From: Leptidea sinapis
Taxonomy: Eukaryota; Arthropoda; Insecta; Lepidoptera; Pieridae
DNA: 64,000 nucleotides
Direction: 5' to 3'
Assembly (NCBI RefSeq): GCF_905404315.1
Contig: NC_066267.1
Location: 758,501-822,500 of the forward strand
Part shown: one piece after another, positions 20,010 through 31,650 of the stretch
Numbering within the stretch: position 1 is the stretch's first letter
How the letters are laid out: each line of letters opens with the position of its first letter
Notes under the pieces: model-generated
Told to the model about the DNA's origin: nothing
Database searches by the model: none
What the model saw: only the letters and a program-made list of their open reading frames with translations
Translations under genes and position numbers: made by a program

Positions 20010-20260
20010 GTTATTATAATGTTAAGTAATCTCCGCCGTCCATATTCTCTTGCAACATCAGAGGTATCGCAATGCGTTGGAAAAGGTGAACCTTCTTTTT
20101 AGAAAGGTGTACGTGCTTTTTTTGAAGGTAACCATGTCATATCATGCTGGAAACACCACACAAGTAAGATCATTCCACAGGTAGGTTGTACGTGGAAAGT
20201 TCCTTGAAATCCGCCACTGTAGAAGAACGCAACACATCCACATGGTAGGGATGATTTTCT
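20010..20260 (-). pseudogene. L1 LINE ORF2 3' end, decayed
   Basis: Antisense copy of the sequence at 52280-52480: CCTCTGATGTTGCAAGAGAA on the minus strand, AAAAAGCACGTACACCTTTC (tail of ORF2), GGTGTTTCCAGCATGATATG, and AAGTTCATTCCAC-like words upstream. Many indels; no open frame remains. It directly follows an S1 copy. Confidence 0.65.
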
Positions 20261-20374
20261 TTCTTTCTAAATTCATTGTAAAGCGTTGACAATCACTTAT
20301 GACATTCTTTTACCTTCTAATCTAGATAGATTTCTATGGTCTGGGCGGTGGCAAACGGAGATCTATTACCTCTG

Positions 20375-20650
20375 CTTAAAACATAAAAGGCATTTATTTT
20401 CTCAAAATTGATTCCTTTAGAATTCTTTTTGATGTCATTTCTAATATACTAGATACAACTACCGCTTCGGAAACAAATGGCGCTTTGAGAGAAAGGAAGC
20501 GGCGCAAGAAACTCTCCCAGCATTTGCACTCTTTTTAATGAAATATACAATATTGTACTGTCATTTTTATTGCTATAAAATAATCATAATCTATTCCGAA
20601 GCAAGTCGAACTTTACTTAGATATTCAATTGTGGAGTAGTAGGATTTACG
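20375..20650 (+). repeat. Dispersed LINE-tail-like repeat
   Basis: TTTTCTCAAAATTGATTCCT, CTAATATACTAGATACAACT, GCGGCGCAAGAAACTCTCCC and AGCATTTGCACTCTTTTTAA. Its mirror copy is at 26430-26630 in the opposite strand. No coding content. Confidence 0.6.
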
Positions 20651-21117
20651 ACAGAGCCATTTTTTAATAAAATATTTAAATTTATTTATATACAATGCCT
20701 GAACAGTGGCTGGGACTATATTATAAAAGTGTATACATTTACCCTTGAAGCTATTATGTATGCTTATTCATCGTGATTGAATCTAAAATGATTGCATAAA
20801 ACGATAAATTTTGAGTTGCCAATATTTCAGATGCCCTCATGAATATACCTTTAATTAATAACCCCTGTGGCCGAGTAAACTAAGTATCTTCTTGTTAGGC
20901 AACAGATAGATTCAACTCTCGCTATTGAAATTGAATAATTTGACATGACAACCTGATTTGTTACAATTTTGATACCTGTGGGTATCAAAATATAATAAGC
21001 AGCAAAAATTCTACATCTACATCTAGCGTTTTAATATGTAGCTTATATGTTGTCCCCACCTCTTGTTAATAAATTTTGGAACAATATAAAAAAAACAAAA
21101 GACAGGAATTCTTAAGT
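20651..21117. other. No gene recognised
   Basis: A/T-rich; nothing supportable. Confidence 0.4.
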
Positions 21118-21424
21118 GTTTTTTTAATGAAAATAAGGGTCGAGATGAGCAGGACGTTCAGCTGATGGTAATTGATACGTCCTGCCCATTACAATGCAGT
21201 GCCGCTCAAGATTCTTGAAATACCCAAGAATTCTGAGCGGCACTACAACTGTCGTCACCTTGAGACATAAGATGGTAAGTCTCATTTGCCCAGTAATTTC
21301 ACTAGCAACGGCGCCCTTCGGACCGAATCACAGTAATGCTTACACATTACTGATTTACCGCAGAAATAGGCGCCGTTGTGGTACCCATAATCTAGCCGGC
21401 ATCCGGTGCAAAGGAGCCTCCCAA
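21118..21424 (-). repeat. S1 SINE-like repeat, full length
   Basis: T-rich start, AATAAGGGTCGAGATGAGCA, hairpin GTGCCGCTCAAGATTCTTG...AATTCTGAGCGGCAC, CAGTAATGCTTACACATTACTG small hairpin, ends GGAGCCTCCCAA. Confidence 0.9.
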
Positions 21425-21700
21425 TTTATAACATTGGAAACCTCATTATAATTTTTGAAGACCTATCCATAGATACGTATGGGTTAGATGAATAAAAAAT
21501 TTTTACTTTCAGTTCTAAGTATGGGGAACCCCCAAAATTTACAAAATACATCTACTTACCAAGCTTCAACAGTATAGCAGTATAACAGTATAGCTCTTAG
21601 GGTTTCGAAAGAAAATGGCTGTGACATACAGACGGACAGACAGACATGACAAATCTATAAGAATTCTGCTTTTTGCCATTTAGCCACGGAACCCTTATAA
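21425..21700. repeat. Dispersed repeat with GACAGACAGACATGAC motif
   Basis: GAAGACCTATCCATAGATAC, GTATGGGGAACCCCCAAAAT, GTGACATACAGACGGACAGA and TTGCCATTTAGCCACGGAAC. I recall these words from a widespread lepidopteran repeat; part of the same family appears to lie at 54340-54490. Confidence 0.55.
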
Positions 21701-22537
21701 AATTTATCAAAACATAATCACACAAAGTAGATTTTAATGTCAATGGCAAATCGAACACAACCTTTTTCGAACGTAAATAATGGGGCAAGATAACGATAGA
21801 AATGCCCCATTACACAACTGGGTAACTGATGCTTTTGTCCAAGTTTATCATGCCAGTTGAAATATGATCAGTGGACAGTCTTTGATTGTGACGATCCATT
21901 CAATTTGGAAACTCAATGATCTTCGTTAAATTAAGGATAATGGAAGCTGCGATTTGTTTGAGACTTGAATTGGAGACAATTCAAGTGGAAATATTGTATT
22001 GAGTTGCAGAAGTGTGTCTAATCTCAAGAATGACATTAAGACCTATTACACCACCTATAGACCTATACACATTTATTAATATCACACAACAGTAGACGAA
22101 GTATAGGAAAACATGCATTTATAAATGTATGTTGTAATTGTAGAAAATTAATAGTGTAAAATGGAAAAATTAAAAATGAATTAAAATACGCTTTGGAAAT
22201 GTAGAGAAGAATTGCTGATAAATTAAAACTCAATACACGGTTGTTAAAATATTATAATATGTAGAAAAAGTATGTGTTTATACTTATCTATTTTAACAGT
22301 AACCATCATCAAAAGCCTCTTTTTAACCGACTTCAAAAATAAAGATCCCGCCCAAAGTCACGCGTGGCGAGTGTATGTACCTTTTATTATATTTGGCTTG
22401 GCACCGATTTAAAACCTATCAATATACCTAGTGCTACCGCACATAATAGTATTTTATTAATATTAAAGGTATTAAGTTTACTTAAGAGAGTTAGAGATAT
22501 TTTTATTTTTTTGTCTATATGCTAGTATATTATATAG
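21701..22537. other. No gene recognised; one D fragment
   Basis: Contains a short D-repeat start at 22322-22400 (AACCGACTTCAAAAATAAAG, GTCACGCGTGGCGAG). The rest is A/T-rich without a gene. Confidence 0.4.
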
Positions 22538-22800
22538 CCCAGTGAGTATAGCTAGTGACCCTGCATACTGAGCTAGAGGGCCCGGGTTCGAATCCCGGTA
22601 GATGCAAACATTTATTCGATGTATAAATACGTTTTTTCCGAGTCAGGGATTTGTATTTATGTATGTTTAATCTCCGATTTTCTTAATGATCTCATGAGAT
22701 TGAAGATCGTAGACTGCGGAACATCGATGCGTTCCATAGTTTAAGTAAGTATATTATTGTATCAAATATTATAATATTTTTGTCTTGTACGCATGTTATT
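22538..22800 (+). repeat. S2 tRNA-headed SINE, nearly complete
   Basis: Pol III-like A box region AGCCCAGTGAGTATAGCTAG and B box GGGTTCGAATCCCGG, then TAGATGCAAACATTTATTCG, TCCGAGTCAGGGATTTGTAT and a tail with GTCTTGTACGCATG. It is the best S2 head in the window. The tail piece TTTGGAGCAAGATAATTTGT lies displaced at 23202-23222, separated by an H insertion. Confidence 0.75.
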
Positions 22801-22808
22801 ATACTATA

Positions 22809-22915
22809 CTAGCTGACCAGACAGACATTGTTCTGTACATAATAAATAAAATACTGTTTTTTTATGAATTTGTCTGTAATTTTTCATAACATCAAGAATT
22901 ATTTCGTAACATATA
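22809..22915 (-). mobile_element. H Helitron-like end fragment
   Basis: ACTAGCTGACCAGACAGACA, TTGTTCTGTACATAATAAAT, CATAACATCAAGAATTATTT. It matches 32779-32876 and, by its first 25 bases, the reverse of the end at 35015-35041. The terminal CTAG next to a T fits a Helitron 3' end, but no hairpin or Rep/helicase sequence was seen. Confidence 0.4.
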
Positions 22916-23189
22916 TGCTCGTTGTTTTTAAAATGAAATTGTTTCACAGAAGAAATGTCAAACCTTACGTCAATAAATTCTCTCACAGAAAATATATCCA
23001 TACAAAACAAATATTGGAAATAAAAATAATTATGGGTCCCGAATCCAAAATAAAAACTATCCTATCTCTCAAGTTGTACTAAACTGCACTCCATGAAGTA
23101 ATCCCCATTAAAATCCGTTCATTAGCTTAGGAGTCCATCGCAGACAAACAACGTGTCAAGTAATTTATATATATTAAGATATATACCGT

Positions 23190-23645
23190 ACTGTGCATAG
23201 TTTGGAGCAAGATAATTTGTGTAAATGTGTTATTTTATACAACCTGATGCCCGCGACTTCGTCCGCGTAGATTAAGGGTTTTCAAAAATAATAAGCAAGT
23301 TTGGAATTGATGTTTATCTCATATCCTATTCCAGTTGTGGTTCCCGTTTTCGCTCCCGTTCCCAACATATTATATGAATCTTATATTGAGGAAGATTGCT
23401 ATGACCAACTCAATCTACTATTGGTATTGTTATAGCTTATCAATGTGAATTTTAGTTTTTTACAAATCCCGTGGGAAACATGGATTTTTCCAGGATAAAA
23501 TGTAGCCTATGTCCTTACCCAAGCTCTAGTAAGCTATACCAAATTTCCTCGAAATCGGTTCAGTAGCTCCAGCGTAAAAGCGTAACAAACAAACTTACAT
23601 TCACATTCATTATAAGACTACGGTCTTAGCCGTCGAACACGAGGT
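23190..23645 (+). repeat. S2 tail plus RTE-like/other LINE-tail repeat
   Basis: 23195-23240 is the S2 tail. From 23255: GCCCGCGACTTCGTCCGCGT, ATCCCGTGGGAAACATGGAT, AAAATGTAGCCTATGTCCTT, TCGAAATCGGTTCAGTAGCT and GCGTAACAAACAAACTTACA. These are typical phrases of widespread insect LINE-tail repeats (from memory). No reading frame is intact. Confidence 0.6.
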
Positions 23646-23937
23646 TTCTCTTTTGTGACGACCCGCATAAGTCACTATGACAAGACGTCACTTAGTCTGA
23701 CATCGAAATACATTTGCGAGGCCCTTGACCGTGGTTCGTGCCTCTAGAGAAGCCCCTATGTCATTCGCTTTACACAAACATAGAAGTTTCTTTCAATCCA
23801 AATGTGAGATCTACTAGGACGTATAGAACTTGATAATCTATAAAAAATACAGCTATACACGAGAGAATAAATAACTTACATAAATTATGCTATATTTACA
23901 ATAAAATTTGAAAAATTTATTGTTTTACAACAAAATT
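23646..23937. other. No gene recognised
   Basis: Slightly higher G/C (for example GAGGCCCTTGACCGTGGTTC) but no supportable frame. Confidence 0.35.
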
Positions 23938-24050
23938 TTATGAACGATGCGGAACTCGATCCCACGACCTCTGGCGTTCCGTGCCATAATCCTAGAAGTG
24001 AGGGAATCACTTTAAAGACATAACAAATATATAGACTAGAGCTTGGAAAA
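23938..24050. repeat. T unit fragment with internal inversion
   Basis: 23941-23985 is the 3' half of the tRNA-like head on the minus strand (TGAACGATGCGGAACTCGAT, GGCGTTCCGTGCC). It is joined directly to unit tail sequence on the plus strand (ATAATCCTAGAAGTGAGGGA, ATCACTTTAAAGACATAACA), so the two parts are in opposite orientations. Confidence 0.55.
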
Positions 24051-24430
24051 GGACATAGGCTACCATTTTTTCTTAAAAAAGGGCATGAACGGGTTGAAAT
24101 AAGAGATGAATATCTGCATGGGAATTCTGAATTTTCGGAGAAAAATCATGAAACTGTGTATTTAGGCACTAGATAAGAAGTAATTTATAAACATTTATTC
24201 GATTTCCGAAAATTGACCTACATGGCGATAAAATAGGAAATTGAAATTCCAGGGAAATACTATTGAAGAGACTGTCCACAATGATATAAAAGAGCGCCGC
24301 CAGCAGCGAAAAAAGAACGGTTTATATGTGGGTTATTTGAATAGTATCCTAAAAAAATAAAAAATTAAACCACAAACCACCACCAATTAAGCCAACCAAA
24401 TTAAATATTCCACGCGTCCGAATTTTTGGG
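24051..24430. repeat. Weak LINE-tail-like repeat remnant
   Basis: GGAAAAGGACATAGGCTACC, AACGGGTTGAAATAAGAG and CACGCGTCCGAATTTTTGGG. It resembles the 23.3-kb type but is too decayed to define; low support. Confidence 0.3.
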
Positions 24431-24768
24431 TAAAAGCTAGTACATAATATAATTATCGATGGCATTTTGCCTATACTAAGAACGTCAGAAGAGTTACGTC
24501 AAAAAATTTATTCTAAAAATGATTTCATTATCCCGAAGTTAAAATTAGTAGAGTTGGGTAGGCTGTGGAATGTTCAGCAATCGAGCCGAGGCAGAGGTGA
24601 GGATGAATGAAATTCCGGACAAACTATGCGTAGATTGAGGCTTAATTGCAATTCCCTGCAGCCTTATTGCAAGAGTATTGAGTGAAAACTATTCATTTTT
24701 AGCTTCAACTATTTCATCACGGCTTCATGATAATACTAAGCAAGAATTTGGCCATTTGGATTTATAGG

Positions 24769-25039
24769 CTTACGGCCTTACAAATAAAATTGGCATAAAG
24801 TTATAACAAAGCATAAACCAAGAATATGTAAAATGTTTACAAATAGACATTTTGCTTACGAATGGTTTGTTCGGACGTATTAAGTTTCCCGCGTTTATTT
24901 GCAAGGCAGCTTGTCATAAGGAAAACTTCAGAATAATCATTGTATTGACAGTGTTGGCAACGATATTGTAAACATTATGCATTTTCTTTGTTTATCATCA
25001 GTTATAACTTTTTACCAAGTCTATTTGTAAGGCCGTTAG
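24769..25039. mobile_element. ML MITE-like element with about 40-bp TIRs
   Basis: The left end CTTACGGCCTTACAAATAAA, then TTGGCATAAAGTTATAAC, and the right end, which on the other strand reads CTAACGGCCTTACAAATAGA, then TTGGTAAAAAGTTATAAC. The length is about 271 bp with a non-coding interior. The target duplication is unclear. No other copy is seen in this window. Confidence 0.7.
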
Positions 25040-26429
25040 GCTTTTATTGGTCTAATGGTAGACATATGGATGTTTAGTAGTTTTTGGAAGAAAGTTCTTT
25101 ATAGCACATAATGGCAGGTACGAACCAGTAAAAGGGAGAGAGGTAGCAATGTTGTATGCACAGCGCTTTTTTGTGACGTGTACCAGGAGAACATACGAAA
25201 AAAAGAGGTACTGTAACCTATTTGAAGATTTATGGATGACGCGTGTTTCATCAAGTCTTAGTAAACATTCTTAGAAAGTTATGCTGTCAATACATAAAAA
25301 CATTGTATATTTGGTAACCGAGACACTGCAGAGGTTTGTATTCAAAATAGTTTTAACTTCCAATATTGCGGCCATATCGTAGCGATAAGGGGAAAATTGG
25401 GTTGTCGCGACGCAACTTGACAAGCATTTCATCACATATTTAATTACAAAAGTAATGTCATGTGAATTGGCTACCATATTGTCAAAAAAAATTGTTCTGT
25501 TTTAGTGTAAAATACATTTATATATATACGGTCCCGAATTAATACACATTTGTATGTGCTCTTCATACAGCATTTTGAATTGCCACTCACAAACCAAATT
25601 GGCAATTTTTTGTAGTGTACCTTTCAAAACATGCAGGGGTTTGTCTATGCGCGAGATTTCCAAAACCTCCCAGGGAAAAAATCAAGCACTGTTAGACATA
25701 GTTATCCGATCAAATTTACTGATCTTTCATTCCTACCTGGTAACATCACACGATAATTTGTGATCAAACACCCCGATGGGGTTCACTTGATAGCAGATGC
25801 TTAGCAGCAAATATAATATAACATAAGCTTAATACCAAGCCACGCATACAATACTGAAACGGATTTCCTCAAACTTCAGCAATGTCAAATTAAATGTTGT
25901 GTATTATGAAGCAATTTACCCCAACGTGTCATACTATCGTCACAAAAGCATAAACCATTGTTAATCCCGCTTGTCAAATTACGATAAAACCAAGCCCATC
26001 AAATAAATAGCTTGATGATTGATAGAAGGAATTACAGAAAATTGAAGTTAAATAATCTACAGACATCGCGTGTCTGGGTAATGAAAGAAAGGCCCTTCGT
26101 GCGTTAGTGACTACAGCCCGATTTAACAAAACGCTTGCTTCAATAATTCATCAAAGACACAAAGCATCGATGTGGTTACTAAGTCTGTAAAATTAGTTCG
26201 TTCATTTTCAAAAAACTGCAAAACTCTTACTCAGCTATAAGATATTAAGATTATTTTTAAGTGTAATTAATTTCTAAAAAAAACTGTCAGTCTCAAACTG
26301 TCAGTTAAAATCATCCAGCCAGTCTTACATTACCCGGAACATCAGATAAATAAAAAAATGTTTAAATTGATCTTGATATTTATATGTACGTACGTAAGAG
26401 TCAAATGATATTAAGCGATCTCTCGCAAC
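25040..26429. other. No gene recognised
   Basis: 1.4 kb of A/T-rich sequence. Short frames at 25477-25271 (minus) and 25554-25763 (plus) lack domains or splice context. Confidence 0.35.
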
Positions 26430-26632
26430 ACCAAAAAAAATCACAGAATTTTTAATGATCATCATATCAAAGAATGCTGGGAGAGTTACTAGTGCCGCTT
26501 CTTCTCTCTCAGAGCGCCAATTGTTTCCGAAGTAGTATCTAGTATATTAGAAATGACATCAAAAAGAATTCGAAAGGAATCAATTTTGAGAAAATATATT
26601 ATTTTTATGCCTTTTTATACCTTTTTATCGTT
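26430..26632 (-). repeat. Mirror copy of the 20.4-kb LINE-tail-like repeat
   Basis: AATGCTGGGAGAGTTACTAG, TGCCGCTTCTTCTCTCTCAG, AGTATCTAGTATATTAGAAA, GAATCAATTTTGAGAAAATA: the reverse complement order of 20375-20520. Confidence 0.65.
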
Positions 26633-26705
26633 CTGGAAACACCGCGTAAGAAAGTCCATTCCATAGTTTGATTGTGCGTGGTAATAAATGTTTCAAAAAT
26701 TACCT
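26633..26705 (-). repeat. L1 LINE ORF2 fragment
   Basis: GTTCTGGAAACACCGCGTAA, GAAAGTCCATTCCATAGTTT, GTGCGTGGTAATAAATGTTT. It is collinear with the antisense LINE sequence at 20125-20190 and 61985-62060. Only about 70 bp remain. Confidence 0.55.
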
Positions 26706-26789
26706 ACACCTACTTTAAATTTTTTTGGCATGAAGGGTCATGCTATTTTCCATCACAAAACCCCAACGATCCCAAACAAGGTTTCACCT

Positions 26790-27104
26790 ATTACTAGTGA
26801 GAGGCTCCTTTGAACAGGATGCCGGCTAGATTTAGGGTACCACAACGGCGCCTATTTCTGCGGTGAAGCAGTAATGTGTAAACACATTATTCTGTTTCGG
26901 TCTGAAGGGCGCCGTAGCTAGTGAAATTACTTGGCAAATGAGACGTAACATCTTATGTCTCAAGGTGACGAGCGCAGTTGTAGTGCCAATCAGAATTTTT
27001 GGGGTTTTTCAAGAATCTTGAGCGGCACTGCATTGTAATGGACAGGGAGTATCAATTACCATCAGCTGAACGTCCTGCACGCCTTGTCCTTTATTTTCAT
27101 AAAA
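26790..27104 (+). repeat. S1 SINE-like repeat, full length
   Basis: ACTAGTGAGAGGCTCCTTTG through GGCGCCGTAGCTAGTGAAAT, hairpin GTGCCAATCAGAATTTTTG...CTTGAGCGGCAC, to CGTCCTGCACGCCTTGTCCT and a TTTTCATAAAA tail. Confidence 0.9.
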
Positions 27105-28138
27105 CAACTTCTATAAGAATGAAAAGAAACATATGAAATAGCTTGAAACTATTCGAAACCATAACATTCGCTCCAATTATCCTCACTCGTAAAAGCATGA
27201 ACATTTAAGTTTTGCCTTAAAACACAGCCAATTAAAATTTGAGTTTTGTTGATGTTTAAATTTGAATACAAAATAAAACCTAGCTTGTATTTTCGAACGC
27301 CTGCTTGTTTAGATTTCGTGTGCAGCATTAAAATATCGCGCCATTCTATACATGAAAATACCACGTTTCAATTTACGGCAGCACATTCTAAATACATATA
27401 TTGCAAATTTGTCGTATCGAATTGCTGAAAATCCGAGTGAATCGAAGTTATACATTACACGTTTGTGCGGAAAATAGGTTTTATCAGATTGATTTCAACA
27501 AAGAAAATTATTTTGTATCGATACGGTGTGAGAGAAAAAAATTAGGAAAACGGGTGACCCCAAAGGCCATCCCTGCAACTTCCCGCTAATTCCATACCTA
27601 AACGCTTCAAATTATACTTATGACGAAAGTCTGATAAAGTTAAATACATCCCTATTTTATAATTCTTTAGAAAGCTATTACTTTTGAATGAATGAATCGA
27701 TTATCCCACAGTTTTCAGTCGATCGGCAAAGCCGTTTAAAAACTATCCCAAAAAAAAGAATTTTTATTTTCGTAGGTGTTTTCTGATTTCTTAAAATCTA
27801 CCGGTCCAAATTGTATTAAAAATCCCAGTTTGGTCAAGCCCTATCGAATGGCAACACACATATATAAATTTGATTCGATACAGAATTTTAGATTTTTTTT
27901 AAGATTTTTTTTGACCGGCACTGAATATTAGCCTTTCCTTGTACCGAATGGTAGCGGTGCTATGCAATCCATGCATAGCTGACAGGTACGGCTAGCTGAA
28001 GTTACCTAAAGCAACCTCCGACAATGCCCAGACGTTGTGCTTGCTTGAAAGCTGCTCAAAGATTTAGATGACATATGATTTTTTCTCGGAAAATTTGCCG
28101 CTTTTGGTATCTGAAAGCACGGTTGTATTATCCCTCTT
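27105..28138. other. No gene recognised
   Basis: Overlapping short frames around 27149-27589 have no domains. The rest is A/T-rich. Confidence 0.35.
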
Positions 28139-28425
28139 TAGAACTTTAAGAGTCAGGCCAATCCTAGAAAAGCTGCTGGAGACTAGACCGAGATGGTGCG
28201 GGCATGTCATGAGCGGGTCAAAAGATCGCATGACCAAGAGAATGCTTGACATTAACAGCGAACGACAACATGGAAGACCCCAATAAGCATGGCAATCAGT
28301 AAGAAACAAAGATATGGAATCAGCCCAAATAGATCCGCAGACGACGTTGTACGTCTTGGCGAAGATTGTTAGGTGAGGCGACCTCAATTAAAATGGAATG
28401 GGGCTAGGATAAAGAAGAAGAGAAC
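28139..28425 (+). pseudogene. RTE-type LINE ORF2 C-terminal fragment
   Basis: The frame reads RTLRVRPILEKLLETRPRWC, GHVMSG, RMTKRMLDI, RQHGRPQ and then a stop at 28284-28286. This is the C-terminal pattern RWxGHVxR...GRP..RW of RTE/BovB-like endonuclease-reverse transcriptases. Further stops follow (SVRNKDMESAQ, QTTLYVLA). It ends in AAGAAGAAGAGAAC. The copy is non-functional. Confidence 0.7.
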
Positions 28426-30410
28426 TTTAGGTAATGTTAAAAAATTTTTTTGGCTAGTACAGCCACCCGGGTACTATTGTTTTTAGCAGTTAACTGCTGT
28501 TACAACTCATGTGTTGAACCGGGTGGGTGATCTGCCTCTGAGCGGTACAACAGAGGGTGTTAAGATAATATCCATGCCATGTTGACTTACATTAGTCACT
28601 GCGTCGGCGCAATGATTAAGATCATCGAAACAAACCATAATTAAGAGCAGGGTGCAAAAAACAACGCATTCTATACCAATCTGCTAACTAGTAGTGGCTA
28701 TAGAAGATCTATAAAGGACGTTTGCTACTTGGGCGATTCAACCATTTTGGAAAGACCATATCATTATGCCAGTGAAAATTTATACAAGAATAAAGAAATA
28801 CGAAGAGTTTAGTTCAGTTTAATAATATTAATAAAACTATAGAGAAGTCATAGTAGCCTTTTCTAAAAACAAGTGTCTGTGTTTTATTTATTTTTTTAAA
28901 TTTTTACTGTACAATCGTGTGTTAATAATTATGTAATTGTCAAATATTTGGCAAGGCCAACTAGATACATAATATTGAATATTAAGTTACAAAAGAAATA
29001 CTAACTAACTAAATCTAATAATGAAAAAAAAACAGTATCGTCACTAAAGTTTTAATTAACCATTTCTAGAAGACGCTCCATAATTAATCGGATCACACAC
29101 ATCAAGGGACTGTTTCAAGGCATTCTGTGAGCACACTTCACGTTAATTTCGGGTGAAAAACACAGTTTACACATACTTACACGGCTTGGTGAACACTTAA
29201 AGGACGAGACACTCAAAAGCGTCTAAAATAAACGAAGACAACCGACACACTCGTGCAAGGACGTGAATATTTTACAAAGCAATAATTAGCTGCTCGATGC
29301 TCATATAAAAAGCTTTAATTACTGCAGGAAATGTTCACAATTTATTTGTGCATCTATTTAAACGGTCCATTAGGTAATTAGAGTATATATTTGAACAAAC
29401 TTGAAATATTTGTGGTGTTCTCTGTGATCTTAGACTTAAAAAACTGTTGTTTACGATATTTTGTCAATCAAATTTAGTAACAATTCCTATAGATATACGT
29501 TTCTTTTCTATCTTGCTGTATCTCCGATAAAGTAGTAAAGATAGTAGTCTATGGCGCAGATATTTCTAATGCAGTTTATTTTCTTTGTTTTTCGTTGTTT
29601 GAGAACAACAATATACTTATAAATTTGATTCGATTATAATGTTCACTCCTCTAGTATTTACAATAAGATCTATGAAAAGACTTTTATCAACACTGTTACC
29701 AATTTACAGGTAAAGAAGAAAAACCACCTCAAACATTTATTATGTTCAGAAACGGAAAGTGTATTAAGTCTGTTACTTTTTTAACAATAATTAAATACAT
29801 ACATATTTTATTTTTGATTTATAATTATGTTTTATTATTATTGAAATCTCAATTTGTCAAGGAGTCACTGAAACTAAAGACAGAGTTTTCATTAGTTTCG
29901 GAATCAGGGGTCAACCATTTTTAATCTCGCTGCGAAACGGTTGTTAAATTTTATGTCAATAAAACCATGTAAGTCATACAATAAGTAATAAATTTTGTAA
30001 GTTAAGTCAGTGAAAGTAAAGAATTAAAAAAAGTATTTTGTTTTTTTTGTACTTATATTTGCTTCATTTGCAATATACTTATCCAAAATATCAAGAACGG
30101 TAAATATTTTTAAATTTAACCCGTGTACTTTCTTCCTACCCGGCGCCGCATCGTACTGACCGGGGTAGTTCATTGGTTGAAATTATAAAAGAATTGTAAA
30201 GGAATAAATTTTGAGAAAGTACATAACTTTAAGACTATGTCTTTATATTCCATTTCTGTAAATAACAAATAATCTACAAACTTTCTGCCATACTAGTAAT
30301 AAAACCTAGTGCTTAGGATTCCTCAAGAATTTCTGAATAGTCATTTTACGACGCTAAAGAAATTACAATAGCATACGCATTCTAATTGAAGATATACAAG
30401 TTATAACGTT
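28426..30410. other. About 2 kb without a recognised gene
   Basis: A/T-rich. 28870-29260 looks like an antisense retroelement tail (TTTATTTATTTTTTT start) but has no frame. CACCCGGGT near 28465 and ACCGGGTGG near 28517 form a short inverted repeat. Nothing else is supportable. Confidence 0.35.
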
Positions 30411-30725
30411 TACCAGTGGGATGCTCCTTTGCTCCGGAAGCCGGCTAGAATATGGCTACCACAACGGCGCCTATTTCTGCTGTGAAGCAGTAATGTGTAA
30501 ACATTACTGTTTCGACCTGAAGGGCGCCGTAGCTAGTGAAATTACTGGGCAAATGAGACTTAACATCTTATGTCTCAAGGTGACGATCGCAATTGTAGTG
30601 CCGCTCAGAATTTTTGGGTTTTTCAAGAATCCTGAGCGGTACTGCATTGTAATGGTTAGGCCGTATCAATTACCATCAGCTGATCGTCCTGCTCGTCTCG
30701 TCCCTTATTTTCATAATAAAAAAAA
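30411..30725 (+). repeat. S1 SINE-like repeat, full length
   Basis: TACCAGTGGGATGCTCCTTT to CTCGTCTCGTCCCTTATTTT and an A-rich tail. Strong hairpin GTGCCGCTCAGAATTTTTG...CTGAGCGGTAC. The flanks share TATAACG (30401-30408 and 30734-30740), a possible 7-bp target duplication. Confidence 0.9.
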
Positions 30726-31574
30726 TCATAATATAACGATCGGAAAATTGTGCGTAAGGAGTACCGGATTCCCGACATAAAACGAGTAAACTAATAAACT
30801 AAAGCAAACATGTAAAGTGATCTTTAAATCTCGCTTCTGCTAATTATACAAGTGCGTAACACCCTCGGTCGGAACATTGTGTAGAAATGTCACAAGTTCA
30901 TGATATATTGGCGGTCGCGCGGTCCTCGAGATTGCTTTGTGTTGAAATTCACGAGTCGAGCGAGCCGCGTGCGTGTTGTGTTACGCCTGTACAGGACCGG
31001 ATTGGCAATAACGAGGCCCCGGGAAATAGAGGCTCTATAACAATAAAATAAATCCATAGTTAAAACTCAAAAATATGCATTGACGATTAGTATTTTGGTT
31101 CTGCTATAAAAATATTATGTATATTTTTGAAGTTATACTTGTTTAGACGCGTTATGAAAAAATCATGAGAGTGAAGTTTTAAGATTCGCGCACATCACTG
31201 TGACACAAAAGTAACAGGGTGAAGTTGGTTCCTAATGTTTTCTGAAGTTTGCAATATTCGTTATTTTATTTTTGGTTTCTGCGTCCATTATTAGGATAGG
31301 CAAAGGTTTCAAATCCATACAGCCGTATTCATTATTTAATAATTAATTGTCAAAGCCATTGTTGCAAGACTTTGACAAAATTGTTCTTTCCAAAAGCGTA
31401 GAATAGCGCGAGGAATGAATCATTTTAATGATTTTTGCTTCGTTAGGCCAAATAAGTATAAATGCGTTCAGACATAACACACACACTTTTTTCTCTCACA
31501 ATAGTTGATAGAAAGATTGGAAAAAGAAATAAATGAAATAAAAGAGTTATAACTTCCTATATACACATTAAATT
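30726..31574. other. No gene recognised
   Basis: Includes a G/C-richer patch at 30860-31030 (GGTCGCGCGGTCCTCGAG, AACGAGGCCCCGGGAAATAG) that matches nothing else in the window. Confidence 0.35.
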
Positions 31575-31650
31575 TGTAAACAAAATTTACGAATGATGCG
31601 GGACTCGAAACCGCTACGTCTTGGGTTCCGTCAGAGAGCGAGCACGGCAT
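31575..31650 (-). repeat. T unit fragment, tRNA-like
   Basis: The minus strand reads GACGGAACCCAAGACG, TAGCGGTTTCGAGTCCCGCA and TCATTCGTAAATTT. It has the anticodon arm and T arm only, and its anticodon-arm 3' strand (CCAAGA) is the same as in the 17.6-kb copy. Confidence 0.6.
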
